NCBI GenBank assembly: GCA_023261755.1
Contig: JAGDXS010000030.1
Span: 1 to 36,177 of the forward strand
Direction of reading: 5' to 3'
Origin: Thermoplasmata archaeon
GTDB lineage: Archaea; Thermoplasmatota; Thermoplasmata; Thermoplasmatales; ARK-15
Length of the DNA: 36,177 nucleotides
A program made the translations under genes and the position numbers. Position 1 is the stretch's first letter. Each line of letters starts with the position of its first letter. Below, one piece after another: positions 7,163 to 15,612 of this stretch. Under the pieces are notes generated by a model, which worked only from the letters and a program-made list of their open reading frames with translations, was not told where the DNA came from and searched no databases.

Positions 7163-9078
7163 CCTGGAAATTTTTTTCTTATTATTTCTGCTGTTTCATT
7201 TGATTTAAGTAAATTTATTATTTCTTTAACTTCATTTTTATCCAATGAATCTTTTTTTACAAGTAAATCATAAATTTCAAAACCAATAGGTATGAAGTCA
7301 AGGCCATATAGTTCTGCATAAAATTTTAAGCTTATCCCGGCATCTGCTCTTCCCTGCGATACCGCAGATGCAACAGATGAATGAGTTTTACCTTCAAAAT
7401 GGTATCCCTTTATATTCTTAATAACGTATTCAAAATCAATTCCAATTTTTTCTGCCTCCTTTTCCAGAAGTATGTCAAGAAGTGTTCTAGTACCTGAACC
7501 TTTTACCCTATTTATTATGGTAACATCATCTCTTAGAAAATCTTTAACAGAATTTATATTCTTTGGATTTCCTTTTTTTAATAAAATTCCTTGTTCCCTG
7601 CCATAACCTCTGATAATAACAGCTTTATCATTTAATCCAAATTTTTCAATAAAAGGTAAATTGTATTTTCCAGTTTTTTCATCCAGAAGGTGTGTGCCAG
7701 CCATATCAGCTTCTCCATTCTTTACGGCATACCAACCTGCAGTTGATCCTACCCTTATATACTTTACATTTCTTATATTTGATATTAAATTTTCAAGCAA
7801 AGGGCAGTGGCTACCTATAATTGTTAAATTAGGAATGTTTATTGCATTACCTAACAAATAAATCTCAATATCCTCATTTTCATCTACATAATTTACATTT
7901 TCAGGTATTTTCATAATTCCATCTGCGTAGAGCATTGATGTTATAGAACCTGAATTTCCATATATTGGGTATGCTTTTAATTCATCCTTTATTTTAATTA
8001 TATTTACAGGAATAAATTCAACTACATTCTTATTCGAATTTACTCTTACAGAGAGCTTTGCCCTTATTTTATTTTCATCATCTTGAATTCCAGATAATTT
8101 CATTAAAATAGGTTTTACAAGGTATTGATATGCAATTATTCCTGACATTGGAAATCCTGGAAGCCCTATTAACAATTTTTTCCCTGAAACTGCTACAATA
8201 GTTGGTTTTCCAGGCTTGATTTTCAGGCCATGAACTATTAGCTTTCCAATATCTCCATAAACTCTATAAATCAAGTCACCAATGCCTGCTGAAGTGCTTC
8301 CTGAAGTAATTACTACATCATTTTCATCCATTGCCATTTCTACAATGTCTTTTATCTCATCATAGTTATCTTTTACTATACCATAAAATCTAGGTTTTAG
8401 ACCAATTTCCATAAGATAAGAAAAAATTGTATGTGAATTTGAATCATAGATCATACCTGGTTTGAGAGATTTTCCGATATATTCAACTTCATCACCAGTT
8501 GAAATTATACCAACACTTAATCTCTTGTAAACAGGTATTTTCTCATAACCAAGGGATGCCATAATGGCAATATCAAGTGGTGAAATTTTTTTACCTTTTC
8601 TTAAAGTAGTATCACCTACCATTACATCTGATCCTGCATTTGATATATTTTCACCCGTGGAAATAGATCTGTATATTTTTATTTCATCTTCAATTCTTTT
8701 GGTATATTCCACCATAACAACAGCAGTAGCACCTCTAGGTATAGGCGCACCAGTTGCAATCTCAACACATGTTCCTTTTGTAATAGATATCTCAGGTATT
8801 TTACCTACAACGGATTTACCTATTATTTTCAATGATACAGGATTATCCTCATCCGCACCAATTAAATCCTCGTGGTTAACTGCATAGCCATCAACTTCAG
8901 ATCTATCAAATGGAGGTGAATCAACCTTTGCATATATTTCATCCGCAAGAATTCTTCCTAGGGAATCATCTATATCAATATATTCTATTTCTGAAGGTGT
9001 TAATTTTCCATATTCTTTTTCAATAATTTTTAAGGCTTCTTCAATTGATAATAATTCATGAAATATTTTTTGCATCAT
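7120..9078 (-). CDS. MoeA molybdopterin molybdenumtransferase fused to periplasmic-binding-like domain
   Basis: The first 400 or so residues are a full MoeA. It has an N-terminal domain with SPPFDRSEVDGYAV and TGAPIPRGATAVVMVEYT. A MoCF domain follows with STGDEV, GSTSAGIGDLIY and IKPGKPT...IGLPGFPMSG, then a beta-rich C-terminal domain. Residues from about 420 to 640 form a PBP-like domain (VGSTAGWYAVKNGEADMAGTH, INRVKGSGTRTLLDILL, HSSVASAVSQGRADAGI), as in archaeal MoeA/LysR-substrate-domain fusions. MoeA inserts molybdate or tungstate into adenylylated molybdopterin, and the added domain may bind the oxyanion or sense the cofactor. GAGGTGA lies just upstream of tandem ATGs (9078, 9075). 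The gene overlaps the end of the second moeA by 23 bases, showing an operon. Confidence 0.93.
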   Translation of the reverse strand: MMQKIFHELLSIEEALKIIEKEYGKLTPSEIEYIDIDDSLGRILADEIYAKVDSPPFDRSEVDGYAVNHEDLIGADEDNPVSLKIIGKSVVGKIPEISITKGTCVEIATGAPIPRGATAVVMVEYTKRIEDEIKIYRSISTGENISNAGSDVMVGDTTLRKGKKISPLDIAIMASLGYEKIPVYKRLSVGIISTGDEVEYIGKSLKPGMIYDSNSHTIFSYLMEIGLKPRFYGIVKDNYDEIKDIVEMAMDENDVVITSGSTSAGIGDLIYRVYGDIGKLIVHGLKIKPGKPTIVAVSGKKLLIGLPGFPMSGIIAYQYLVKPILMKLSGIQDDENKIRAKLSVRVNSNKNVVEFIPVNIIKIKDELKAYPIYGNSGSITSMLYADGIMKIPENVNYVDENEDIEIYLLGNAINIPNLTIIGSHCPLLENLISNIRNVKYIRVGSTAGWYAVKNGEADMAGTHLLDEKTGKYNLPFIEKFGLNDKAVIIRGYGREQGILLKKGNPKNINSVKDFLRDDVTIINRVKGSGTRTLLDILLEKEAEKIGIDFEYVIKNIKGYHFEGKTHSSVASAVSQGRADAGISLKFYAELYGLDFIPIGFEIYDLLVKKDSLDKNEVKEIINLLKSNETAEIIRKKFPGYKLLEDSGSVLKT

Positions 9079-10336
9079 TATTCACCTCTTCAATAGGTTG
9101 TGTTATTTCTACATTTACAATTGAATTTTCATCATATCCTTCTGAATTTTCATTTATAACCATAATTCCATTTGCTCTTGTTAAAGTTGAGAGTATGCCT
9201 GAACCTGTTAATCTCAATGGTTCTATCAAATAATCGTTGTCCTTTTTTATTATTCTAACCCTCACAAAGGATCTAATACCTGGAGGGTTGGGGAATCTTT
9301 TTGTTAATTTTCCTTTTATCTCTGGTACAGGATTTAAAACTGTTCCATAAAAAATTTTAAGAAATTCCCTAAAAAATAAATTGAATGAGATGTAGGCTGC
9401 CACAGGAAAACCTGAAATCATTATTATTGGGATTTTGCCATCGAAGGCAATTCCTGTGGTTCTAGCTGGCCTCATTGCTATTCCATGAACTACAATTCCA
9501 GGTTTAGCAATACTTTCAACAGCATCTGGAACAAGGTCATAATTTCCAAGGCTTGTACCGCCAGTTATAACTACCAAATCAGAAATTTGAATTGCAATTC
9601 TTAATTTTTCTTTTATTTCATTCAGATCGTCTTTAACTATACCTAGATCTATTGGTTCAGCATAATTTTCTTTTAATGCTGAAATTATCATCGGTCTCGT
9701 TGAGTCTATTATTCCATCTTTTTCATCGCCTATATTTTTTAATTCTGATCCAGTGGAAATAACAGACACCCTTGCTTTCTTAAAAACTTTCAATTTATCA
9801 ACACCACATGAAACAAGTGCACCTATATGGAATGGTCTTATTAATGTTCCTTTTTTTATGACAATGTCTCCCTTGGAAAAATCCTCACCTTTTCTTGATA
9901 CATTCTGATATTTGAAGCACTGTTTCAACACCAATAATTTATCACCATTTCTTGAACAATCCTCTGCCATTACAACGCAATCTGATCCATTTGGCAATTT
10001 ACCTCCAGTATAAATTTCAATTGCCTGATCTTTTTCAATTACAATAGATGATTTTTCGCCAGCGCTTATTTTTCCAACAATAGAAATTTCTATGGGATTT
10101 GAAGGTGAAGCACCTGAAACATCAATAGACCTGACAGCATAACCATCAACTACGCTTCTATCCTCTGCGGGTAGGTCAAAATTTGAAAGTACATTTTCAA
10201 ATGAAAACCTGTTCAATGAATCTGTCACGTTTACAATTTCATATTCCTTAGATTCCTGTATTCTAGTTTTGAATTCTTTCAGTGCTTCTTCAACTGAATA
10301 GTATTTTTTGAACCCTAACATCTTTTTTCTGTTCAT
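9056..10336 (-). CDS. moeA: Molybdopterin molybdenumtransferase MoeA
   Basis: A 426-residue MoeA without an extra domain. The blocks DLPAEDRSVVDGYAV, YTGGKLPNGSDCVVMAED, STGSEL, ITGGTSLGNYDLVPDAVES and MRPARTTG...MISGFPVAAYI give the usual domain order. It is the first gene of a two-gene operon with the MoeA-PBP fusion. Paired MoeA paralogues are common in archaea, and one idea is that they handle molybdenum and tungsten separately. This is unproven here. A second in-frame ATG lies five codons in (10321), so the exact start is uncertain. The product would serve enzymes such as the molybdopterin oxidoreductase encoded at 33724-35562. Confidence 0.93.
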   Translation of the reverse strand: MNRKKMLGFKKYYSVEEALKEFKTRIQESKEYEIVNVTDSLNRFSFENVLSNFDLPAEDRSVVDGYAVRSIDVSGASPSNPIEISIVGKISAGEKSSIVIEKDQAIEIYTGGKLPNGSDCVVMAEDCSRNGDKLLVLKQCFKYQNVSRKGEDFSKGDIVIKKGTLIRPFHIGALVSCGVDKLKVFKKARVSVISTGSELKNIGDEKDGIIDSTRPMIISALKENYAEPIDLGIVKDDLNEIKEKLRIAIQISDLVVITGGTSLGNYDLVPDAVESIAKPGIVVHGIAMRPARTTGIAFDGKIPIIMISGFPVAAYISFNLFFREFLKIFYGTVLNPVPEIKGKLTKRFPNPPGIRSFVRVRIIKKDNDYLIEPLRLTGSGILSTLTRANGIMVINENSEGYDENSIVNVEITQPIEEVNNDAKNIS

Positions 10337-10438
10337 TAATTTAAGAAAGACATCTTTTATTAAATTATTTTCTTAATTGTTATGAAAGCATTTCAATTAA
10401 ATAATTTTATTTAAAATAATGGTAAAAGCAAGAGATAA

Positions 10439-10473
10439 TTTTTTATACAAGATTAATATCCAACACAATTGTG
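10439..10473 (+). promoter_or_regulatory. Candidate promoter and CACAATTGTG palindrome before the DUF1611 unit
   Basis: TTTTTTATA at 10439-10447 looks like a TATA box. The perfect 10-base palindrome CACAATTGTG at 10464-10473 lies where transcription would be expected to start, so it could be an operator. The site is in the divergent region between moeA and the DUF1611 unit. Otherwise I see nothing in 10337-10498. Confidence 0.35.
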
Positions 10474-10498
10474 ATATTCTTGGAGATGGTGAGAAAGA

Positions 10499-10594
10499 AT
10501 GGAAGATGATGACGACGGCCATCCACCTAAATGTTTGAATAAGTTGGCATTTTTGAATTTGCATGTATCCATTTTTTGCAGGGTGTTTCCATGA
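10499..10594 (+). CDS. Candidate small ORF (31 codons) coupled to the DUF1611 gene
   Basis: This ATG-started ORF encodes 31 residues beginning MEDDDDGHPPKC, with an acidic head and a hydrophobic, aromatic tail that contains a second cysteine. A good Shine-Dalgarno sequence (GGTGA, 10488-10492) lies six bases before the ATG. The stop codon overlaps the ATG of the DUF1611 gene by four bases (ATGA), the same coupling used by known gene pairs here (ksgA, rqcH, HAD). It could be a small protein or a leader peptide that controls translation of the next gene. I do not recognise it; with 31 codons it may also be chance. Confidence 0.4.
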   Translation: MEDDDDGHPPKCLNKLAFLNLHVSIFCRVFP

Positions 10595-11688
10595 CTCTAC
10601 CAAGGGCGATAATTCTCGCTGAAGGTGTTTATGGATCTACGAATGGAAAAACGGCGCATGGCCTTGTTAGATATTCAAAGAGGTATGAAATCGTAGGTGT
10701 CATAGATTCAGAATTTGCAGGAATGGATGCTGGATATGTTCTAGATGGAAAGGTAAGGAACATACCAGTTTTTTCCACAGTAGAAGAAACATTGTATTTA
10801 AAACCAGAGATTCTCATAGTTGGTGCAGCTACAGATGGTGGGTATTTACCTAAAAATTACAGGCCATACATAACAAAGGCCATACTTAATGGTATGAGCA
10901 TAGTTTCAGGGTTGCATGAATTTTTAAGTGATGATCCAGAATTTTCATCACTTGCAAATATAATGGGAGTAAACATAACCGATGTTAGAAAAATGTTCTT
11001 GAAAAAACAGGAATTTTTCACTGGTGAAATAGAGAATGTTAAGGCAATCAAAGTAGCAGTTCTTGGTACAGACAGTGCCATAGGAAAAAGAACAACAACT
11101 ATCATGCTTACCGAAGCCCTAAAGGATATGGGTTACAGTGCCATATTCGTTGGGACAGGGCAAACGGGCTGGATGCAGGGTGCAGAATACTGTGCCTTAA
11201 TTGATGCAATGATAAACGATTTTGTAGCCGGTGGCATAGAAAGTGAAGTGGTAAGAGCATGGAAAGACCATCACCCAGATTTCATATTAATAGAAGGTCA
11301 GGGGGGAATTCTTCATCCAGCGTATCCAGGTGGTTTTGAAATCATAGCAGCTGCAAGGCCTGAAGCAATAGTGCTTCAGCACGCACCAAAGCGCCTTTAT
11401 TATGATGGGTTTGAAAAATACCCAATTCCAGATGTGAAAAAATTCATGGACATAATTGAGATTCTTTCAGGACACCCCATAGTAGGAATAACATTGAATA
11501 CAGAACATATGTCAGAATTTGAGATACCTTATTACATTCAAGATTATGAGGAAAGATATAGGGTTCCAGTGGATGCACCTCTATATTCTGGTGTTTCTAA
11601 AATAGCAAGGGCCATTCTGGACATGAAGGAATCCCAGGTGGAAATTCAGGAAAAGAAGGAAACTGTAATTGCAAGAGGGGGCTATTGA
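10591..11688 (+). CDS. DUF1611 family P-loop protein (DgcN-like)
   Basis: A protein of 365 residues from this start, with an N-terminal Rossmann-like domain (AIILAEGVYGSTNGKTAHGLVRYS, VLDGKVRNIPVFSTVEET) and a C-terminal P-loop domain. GTDSAIGKRTTT at about residues 159-170 is the phosphate loop of the dethiobiotin-synthetase-like type, and GQTGWMQGA, LIEGQGGILHPAYPG and LQHAPKR follow. DUF1611 includes bacterial DgcN, reported to N-acetylate D-glutamate beside an enolase-type epimerase (DgcA). No DgcA-like gene is present here; a PP-loop protein follows instead. The ATG at 10591 is chosen over the in-frame TTG at 10576 because AGGGTG (10580-10585) precedes it by five bases. The function here is unproven. 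Confidence 0.82.
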   Translation: MTLPRAIILAEGVYGSTNGKTAHGLVRYSKRYEIVGVIDSEFAGMDAGYVLDGKVRNIPVFSTVEETLYLKPEILIVGAATDGGYLPKNYRPYITKAILNGMSIVSGLHEFLSDDPEFSSLANIMGVNITDVRKMFLKKQEFFTGEIENVKAIKVAVLGTDSAIGKRTTTIMLTEALKDMGYSAIFVGTGQTGWMQGAEYCALIDAMINDFVAGGIESEVVRAWKDHHPDFILIEGQGGILHPAYPGGFEIIAAARPEAIVLQHAPKRLYYDGFEKYPIPDVKKFMDIIEILSGHPIVGITLNTEHMSEFEIPYYIQDYEERYRVPVDAPLYSGVSKIARAILDMKESQVEIQEKKETVIARGGY

Positions 11689-13123
11689 AACCTTGAATTT
11701 GATAAGCTTTTATAGAATAGATGTAAGTGATCCTGTAGTAGAAGAAAAAAAAGTAAGCGCTGAAGTCACCTTGGACGGTGAGAAAAAATTCAAACTTATT
11801 TTTTCTTATCAAGAAAGTATAGATGATATTCCAAATATACAAAACCTAGCTAGATTAATGGCGGTAATGCCCCTTGTCAATTACGGTCTTTTCACTGAAA
11901 ACATATTTTTAGATTTTCCATTAAGCAATGAAGATATTAAATACATAAAAGACAACATGGACATAATATCAAGAGACATATTTGTTAACAAAATATGCAG
12001 GAGGCGGGCAGATTTCATTAAAAAAGAGTATATCCCAAATGAAAATGAAATGGTTCCGGAGAATGCAAAAACACGGGCTGTAATACATACAAAAGGCACA
12101 TCAAATGAAAAATTTAATATTCAAGCAGATAAAAATAAATGTACAATTCTTTCATCAGGAGGAAAAGAAAGTTTGCTTACATACGGTCTTTTGAATGAAC
12201 TGGGTTTCAAAGTTTTTCCAATATTTTTTAATGAATCTGGTGGTCATTGGAGAACGGCCCTACCAGCTTACAAGTCCTTTTCAAAAAATGACAAAAATAC
12301 AAAGAAGGTCTGGTCAAATATAGATAGATTTTATCTTTTTATGCTTGATAATTTGAAGATCATAAGAAGTGATCATAGAAAAATTAAATCTGATACTTAT
12401 CCAATAAGGCTTTTTATATTCGGACCATACATATTTTCAATGCTACCATTGATAGTGAAACATTCAATAGGGAATATACTCCTAGGAAGTGAATATGACG
12501 ATCCAAGGGCCAATTACTATTTTAATGGCATAAAACATTATTTTGGTATATATGACCAAAGTGTTGATTTTGATGTTTACAATACTGATTACTTCAAATC
12601 AAAGGGCTTAGATATAAGGCAGTGGAGTATTGTAAGACCTATTACAGGCCTGATTGTTGAAAGGATTCTTACGCAGAGATACCCTGAACTTTATAAATTG
12701 CAGAGATCATGTCATTCCTGCCATTTTGAAAAGGGTGAAATAGTGCCTTGTGGAACTTGTACAAAATGTTTGGGTGTAATGTCATTTATTATAGCAAATG
12801 GTGCAGATCCAAGGATAGCAAATTACAAGGAAGAGCATATAAAAAGCTTGGCTGATAATTTAAAGAAGACAACATTGCGCCTTGATCCTGATGAAAGAGA
12901 ACATACGTTCTATTTGCTTAGTAAAAAGGGAATAGATATTGAAGGAAAAGAACATCCACATGTGGAAATGCTACATTTTGATGATAGAAATTCACCCATA
13001 GATCATATTCAGGGCAATTTTAAAAAGGTATTTGATATTTATAAAAATTATGTAAAGGGTGCTGTTATCTTAAAAGGAAATGAATTTGTTCCCTTCAATG
13101 ATTTCTTCTCGAAGATACAATGA
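11669..13123 (+). CDS. Large QueC-like PP-loop ATP pyrophosphatase protein, function unknown
   Basis: Numbered from TTG 11669, a PP-loop SSGGKES lies at residues 162-168, the signature of enzymes that adenylate a carboxyl or base with release of pyrophosphate. A cysteine cluster at C348, C351, C361, C364 and C367 has the spacing and PCGTCTKC ending of the zinc site in QueC. At 484 residues it is twice QueC length, with about 150 residues before the PP-loop and 110 after the cysteines, so it is not ordinary preQ0 synthase. MurL, an ATP-dependent glutamate epimerase, is a speculative analogue given the DUF1611 partner. The start is uncertain: only TTG codons (11669, 11693, 11699) are near, overlapping or touching the DUF1611 stop. 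The 3' end overlaps the convergent transporter gene by 29 bases. Confidence 0.72.
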   Translation: MQEGAIETLNLISFYRIDVSDPVVEEKKVSAEVTLDGEKKFKLIFSYQESIDDIPNIQNLARLMAVMPLVNYGLFTENIFLDFPLSNEDIKYIKDNMDIISRDIFVNKICRRRADFIKKEYIPNENEMVPENAKTRAVIHTKGTSNEKFNIQADKNKCTILSSGGKESLLTYGLLNELGFKVFPIFFNESGGHWRTALPAYKSFSKNDKNTKKVWSNIDRFYLFMLDNLKIIRSDHRKIKSDTYPIRLFIFGPYIFSMLPLIVKHSIGNILLGSEYDDPRANYYFNGIKHYFGIYDQSVDFDVYNTDYFKSKGLDIRQWSIVRPITGLIVERILTQRYPELYKLQRSCHSCHFEKGEIVPCGTCTKCLGVMSFIIANGADPRIANYKEEHIKSLADNLKKTTLRLDPDEREHTFYLLSKKGIDIEGKEHPHVEMLHFDDRNSPIDHIQGNFKKVFDIYKNYVKGAVILKGNEFVPFNDFFSKIQ

Positions 13124-13943
13124 TCATCGCTGAAATCATTAATATTCCACCTAATATTTGTAAAATTCCCATTGTTTCATGAAGTAATAATATTGAAAAC
13201 AACACACCAAAAACAGGTTCCAGGGCAAATACCATGGATGCTGTAGCAGAATCAAGGCCCTTTTGGCCAAAGTTTTGAAGCAATAATGCTATAGCAGTTG
13301 CAAAAATTGAAAGATATATTATTGAAAATATTACATCATTATTCCATGATACGGAATATCCTGAAAAAGGAAGGAAAATTAAACCCAATGGAACTACCAT
13401 CAAAATTTGATAAAATGTTAATACCAATGGATCATATTTTTTAGAATATTTATCCACTAGAACAACTTGAAATGAATAAGAAATAGCAGAAAAGAAAGTA
13501 AGTATATCACCTATATTCACAACTGTTATCAATATACCAGTGATGAGGAACAGACCTATAAGAGCTAAAATGAGTGAAATAATTACCTTTTTATCTAAAG
13601 GTTCTTTCAGCATGAAAAATGCTAAAATTGGCGATATAATTATATAAAGACCAGTTATAAGAGTTGAATGCATAGCTGAAGTGAAGACAATTCCCACAAT
13701 CTGGAAATAATATCCAAAATAAAGAAACACACCTATAAAAAGGCCGCTCAATACAGATCCAATTGAAGATGAAACAATTCTTTTAAAAAATATAGCAAAA
13801 AGGATAGCAGAAGCAATTGCAAACCTAATTAAAGTTAATAGAACTGGTGAAATTGATACAACTGCAATTTTCATTATTGGGAATGTTACTCCCCAAAGCA
13901 ATGTAGCGATAATGATCAATGAAATATACTTCGCTTTTTCCAT
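13095..13943 (-). CDS. EamA/DMT-family membrane transporter
   Basis: A 282-residue integral membrane protein with about ten hydrophobic helices in two repeats. The N-terminal repeat begins with LLWGVTFPIMKIAV, typical of EamA (drug/metabolite transporter) proteins. The second repeat carries LLLQNFGQKGLDSATASMVFALEPVFGVLFS, the conserved end of the family. The substrate cannot be read from sequence; amino acids, metabolites or drugs are possible. The start is placed at ATG 13943 because the in-frame codon just before it is a TTG. It lies 24 bases downstream of the ksgA stop and may be the last gene of that operon. Confidence 0.88.
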   Translation of the reverse strand: MEKAKYISLIIIATLLWGVTFPIMKIAVVSISPVLLTLIRFAIASAILFAIFFKRIVSSSIGSVLSGLFIGVFLYFGYYFQIVGIVFTSAMHSTLITGLYIIISPILAFFMLKEPLDKKVIISLILALIGLFLITGILITVVNIGDILTFFSAISYSFQVVLVDKYSKKYDPLVLTFYQILMVVPLGLIFLPFSGYSVSWNNDVIFSIIYLSIFATAIALLLQNFGQKGLDSATASMVFALEPVFGVLFSILLLHETMGILQILGGILMISAMIIVSSRRNH

Positions 13944-13967
13944 CAAGGATGCATTTTAAAAGCATTA

Positions 13968-14720
13968 TTATTCTTTTCGGTCAAAATATTTATTTTCGTA
14001 AAGAAAATCAGAAAGTATTCCAAATTCTTCAGGTGTGAGTTCTTCTGGTCTGCGATCTTCAAAGGGAATATTATGCATTTTTAAAATATTTCTAATCTTT
14101 TTTCTTCTCTGAGAGAATAGTTCTTTTACAATATCAAAGAAAGCTTTTTCACTTTTTACTGAAAATTTTTTTCTTGGCAAGATTTTGACTAATGCTGAAT
14201 CAACATCCGGTACAGGATTGAAGCATGATCTTGGCACATTCCTTATTATTTCAGCATCAGCAAAATAGTACATGTTTACAGAAAGCCTTGAATAATCTTT
14301 ATTACCTGGCTTGGCTACAAGCCTTTTTGCAAATTCCTTTTGATACATTATTATTCCCATCTTAAAATCATAGTTCAATAACTTGAAGGTAAGGGGTGAA
14401 GAAATGTTGTAAGGAATGTTTGAAACAATTTTATCAAATTTTGGAAAATCAATTTTAAGTGCATCTGCATTTATGACCTTTAGCTTGCCTTTTTCAATTT
14501 CATCGTTCAAAATTGTGGAAAGGAGATCATAATATTCTTTTGATTTTTCTATTGATATTACTTTAGCTCCTCTTGACAACAATTCCTTTGTTAGATTGCC
14601 CGGGCCTGGGCCTATTTCTAAAATTATTTCTCCATCCTGAATTTCAGCATTTTCTGCTATTATTCTTAGAATATTCTTATCTTTAAGAAATACCTGGCCT
14701 AGCCTTTTTTTCTGCATCAT
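13968..14720 (-). CDS. ksgA: 16S rRNA N6,N6-dimethyladenosine methyltransferase KsgA/Dim1
   Basis: This enzyme dimethylates the two adjacent adenosines in the 3'-terminal helix (helix 45) of 16S rRNA late in small-subunit assembly, using S-adenosylmethionine. Visible motifs are GQVFLKDKNIL, the SAM-binding EIGPGPGNLT, the adenine-site NADAL and the catalytic NIPYNISSPL. The C-terminal helical domain contains LFSQRRKKIRNIL. At 250 residues it is of usual archaeal length. Its ATG overlaps the stop of the DUF655 gene by four bases (ATGA). It is the downstream part of the euryarchaeal cluster pus10-rpl21e-rpo4-DUF655-ksgA. Confidence 0.97.
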   Translation of the reverse strand: MMQKKRLGQVFLKDKNILRIIAENAEIQDGEIILEIGPGPGNLTKELLSRGAKVISIEKSKEYYDLLSTILNDEIEKGKLKVINADALKIDFPKFDKIVSNIPYNISSPLTFKLLNYDFKMGIIMYQKEFAKRLVAKPGNKDYSRLSVNMYYFADAEIIRNVPRSCFNPVPDVDSALVKILPRKKFSVKSEKAFFDIVKELFSQRRKKIRNILKMHNIPFEDRRPEELTPEEFGILSDFLYENKYFDRKE

Positions 14721-15265
14721 TTTGCAACGAATATTTTGTACTTTATATCTCTATTCTGCAGCTCTTCAATTATTCTTGCAACAATTAACTTTTCAGGTGG
14801 ATGTGTTAGTTTGACCCTTTCAACTATGTCCTGGAAACTCTTGAATGGTCCCTTTTTTCTTTCATCTATTATGGACCACATTGTTTTCTTTCCTAAACCT
14901 GGTAGGAGTTCAAGCATATGAAGCCTTGTTGTAATTGGAGATGCATTGTTGAAAAAATCAACAAATTTTTTCTCCTGCTTTTTTACTATTTCCTCAAGAA
15001 CATATGGTAGCTCATTTTGCGCAGCATGTGTAAGCTCATCATATGTAATCCTTCTTTTCACATGCTCTATTTTAACCCTTTTATCCAAGTCCTTGCCTAT
15101 GTAAACCCTTTCACCTATTGTTAAAGTTATATTTATTTTTGGTATGAGCTCAAAAAGCTTGAATTCTGTTTCTCCCACTGCCAGGGCAAGAGGTACCCTT
15201 TTAAAACTTTTATCATCTGCCCTTCCCTGGGGTAAATAATCAATAATGAAGGCATAATCTTCCAT
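14717..15265 (-). CDS. DUF655 family archaeal protein with helix-hairpin-helix
   Basis: A 182-residue archaeal protein of the DUF655 family. The N-terminal half, beginning EDYAFIIDYLPQGRAD, is beta-rich and OB-like (LTIGERVYIGKD). The C-terminal half has a helix-hairpin-helix, LHMLELLPGLGKKTMWSIIDERKKGPFKSFQDI, suited to nucleic-acid binding. Its fixed place between RNA polymerase subunit Rpo4 and KsgA suggests a role in RNA or ribosome biology, but the function is not established. GGGGGA lies about six bases before the ATG. It is coupled to ksgA by an ATGA overlap. Confidence 0.92.
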   Translation of the reverse strand: MEDYAFIIDYLPQGRADDKSFKRVPLALAVGETEFKLFELIPKINITLTIGERVYIGKDLDKRVKIEHVKRRITYDELTHAAQNELPYVLEEIVKKQEKKFVDFFNNASPITTRLHMLELLPGLGKKTMWSIIDERKKGPFKSFQDIVERVKLTHPPEKLIVARIIEELQNRDIKYKIFVAK

Positions 15266-15278
15266 AAAAAGATCCCCC

Positions 15279-15605
15279 TTATGCCTCTTCCTTTTTTGGC
15301 CAGAGAATTTCTAGTATTTTTTGAATATCTTCGGGGGTAGGGACAATCTTATCCTTAAGGAAAATAGATCTTACTTCATCCGGTGTCCTTGGCATTATAT
15401 CAAGGATTTTGACAGCATATTTTTCATTTACTATTTCAAGTTTCATCAATTTATCCTTTAACTTTTTAACATTCTGAACTTTTATTTTGGAAAATTCTTC
15501 AGCATGTTTCAGAGTATTTTTTTGCAAGTCTGTAAGCTCCCTTTCCTTAGAAATTTCTTCCAGGAGCTCACGCACTTCGGCTAGAGTTACATATTTCTTG
15601 TTCAT
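15279..15605 (-). CDS. rpo4: DNA-directed RNA polymerase subunit Rpo4 (RpoF/Rpb4)
   Basis: Rpo4 pairs with Rpo7 to form the stalk of archaeal RNA polymerase, which helps open-complex formation and binds RNA. The 108-residue sequence is mostly helical with the HRDC-like C-terminal part typical of Rpb4: LDIMPRTPDEVRSIFLKDK and then PTPEDIQKILEIL. Its position directly after rpl21e and before DUF655 is a conserved euryarchaeal order and supports the call. A GAGGA Shine-Dalgarno sequence lies just before the ATG, and the gap to rpl21e is only seven bases. Confidence 0.95.
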   Translation of the reverse strand: MNKKYVTLAEVRELLEEISKERELTDLQKNTLKHAEEFSKIKVQNVKKLKDKLMKLEIVNEKYAVKILDIMPRTPDEVRSIFLKDKIVPTPEDIQKILEILWPKKEEA

Positions 15606-15612
15606 TTTTTCC

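Noticed and set aside
8564-8887. 107-codon plus-strand ORF inside the MoeA fusion gene
   Set aside because: It is a shadow frame of a clearly conserved gene and has no family features of its own.
10397-10603. 68-codon minus-strand ORF in the gap before the DUF1611 gene
   Set aside because: It overlaps the start of the DUF1611 gene and the better supported small plus-strand ORF, has low-complexity composition and no convincing ribosome binding site.
11669-13123. Calling the PP-loop protein QueC (preQ0 synthase) outright
   Set aside because: It is about twice QueC length, has SGGKES rather than SGGxDS, and lies beside no other deazaguanine genes; only the zinc-site pattern agrees.
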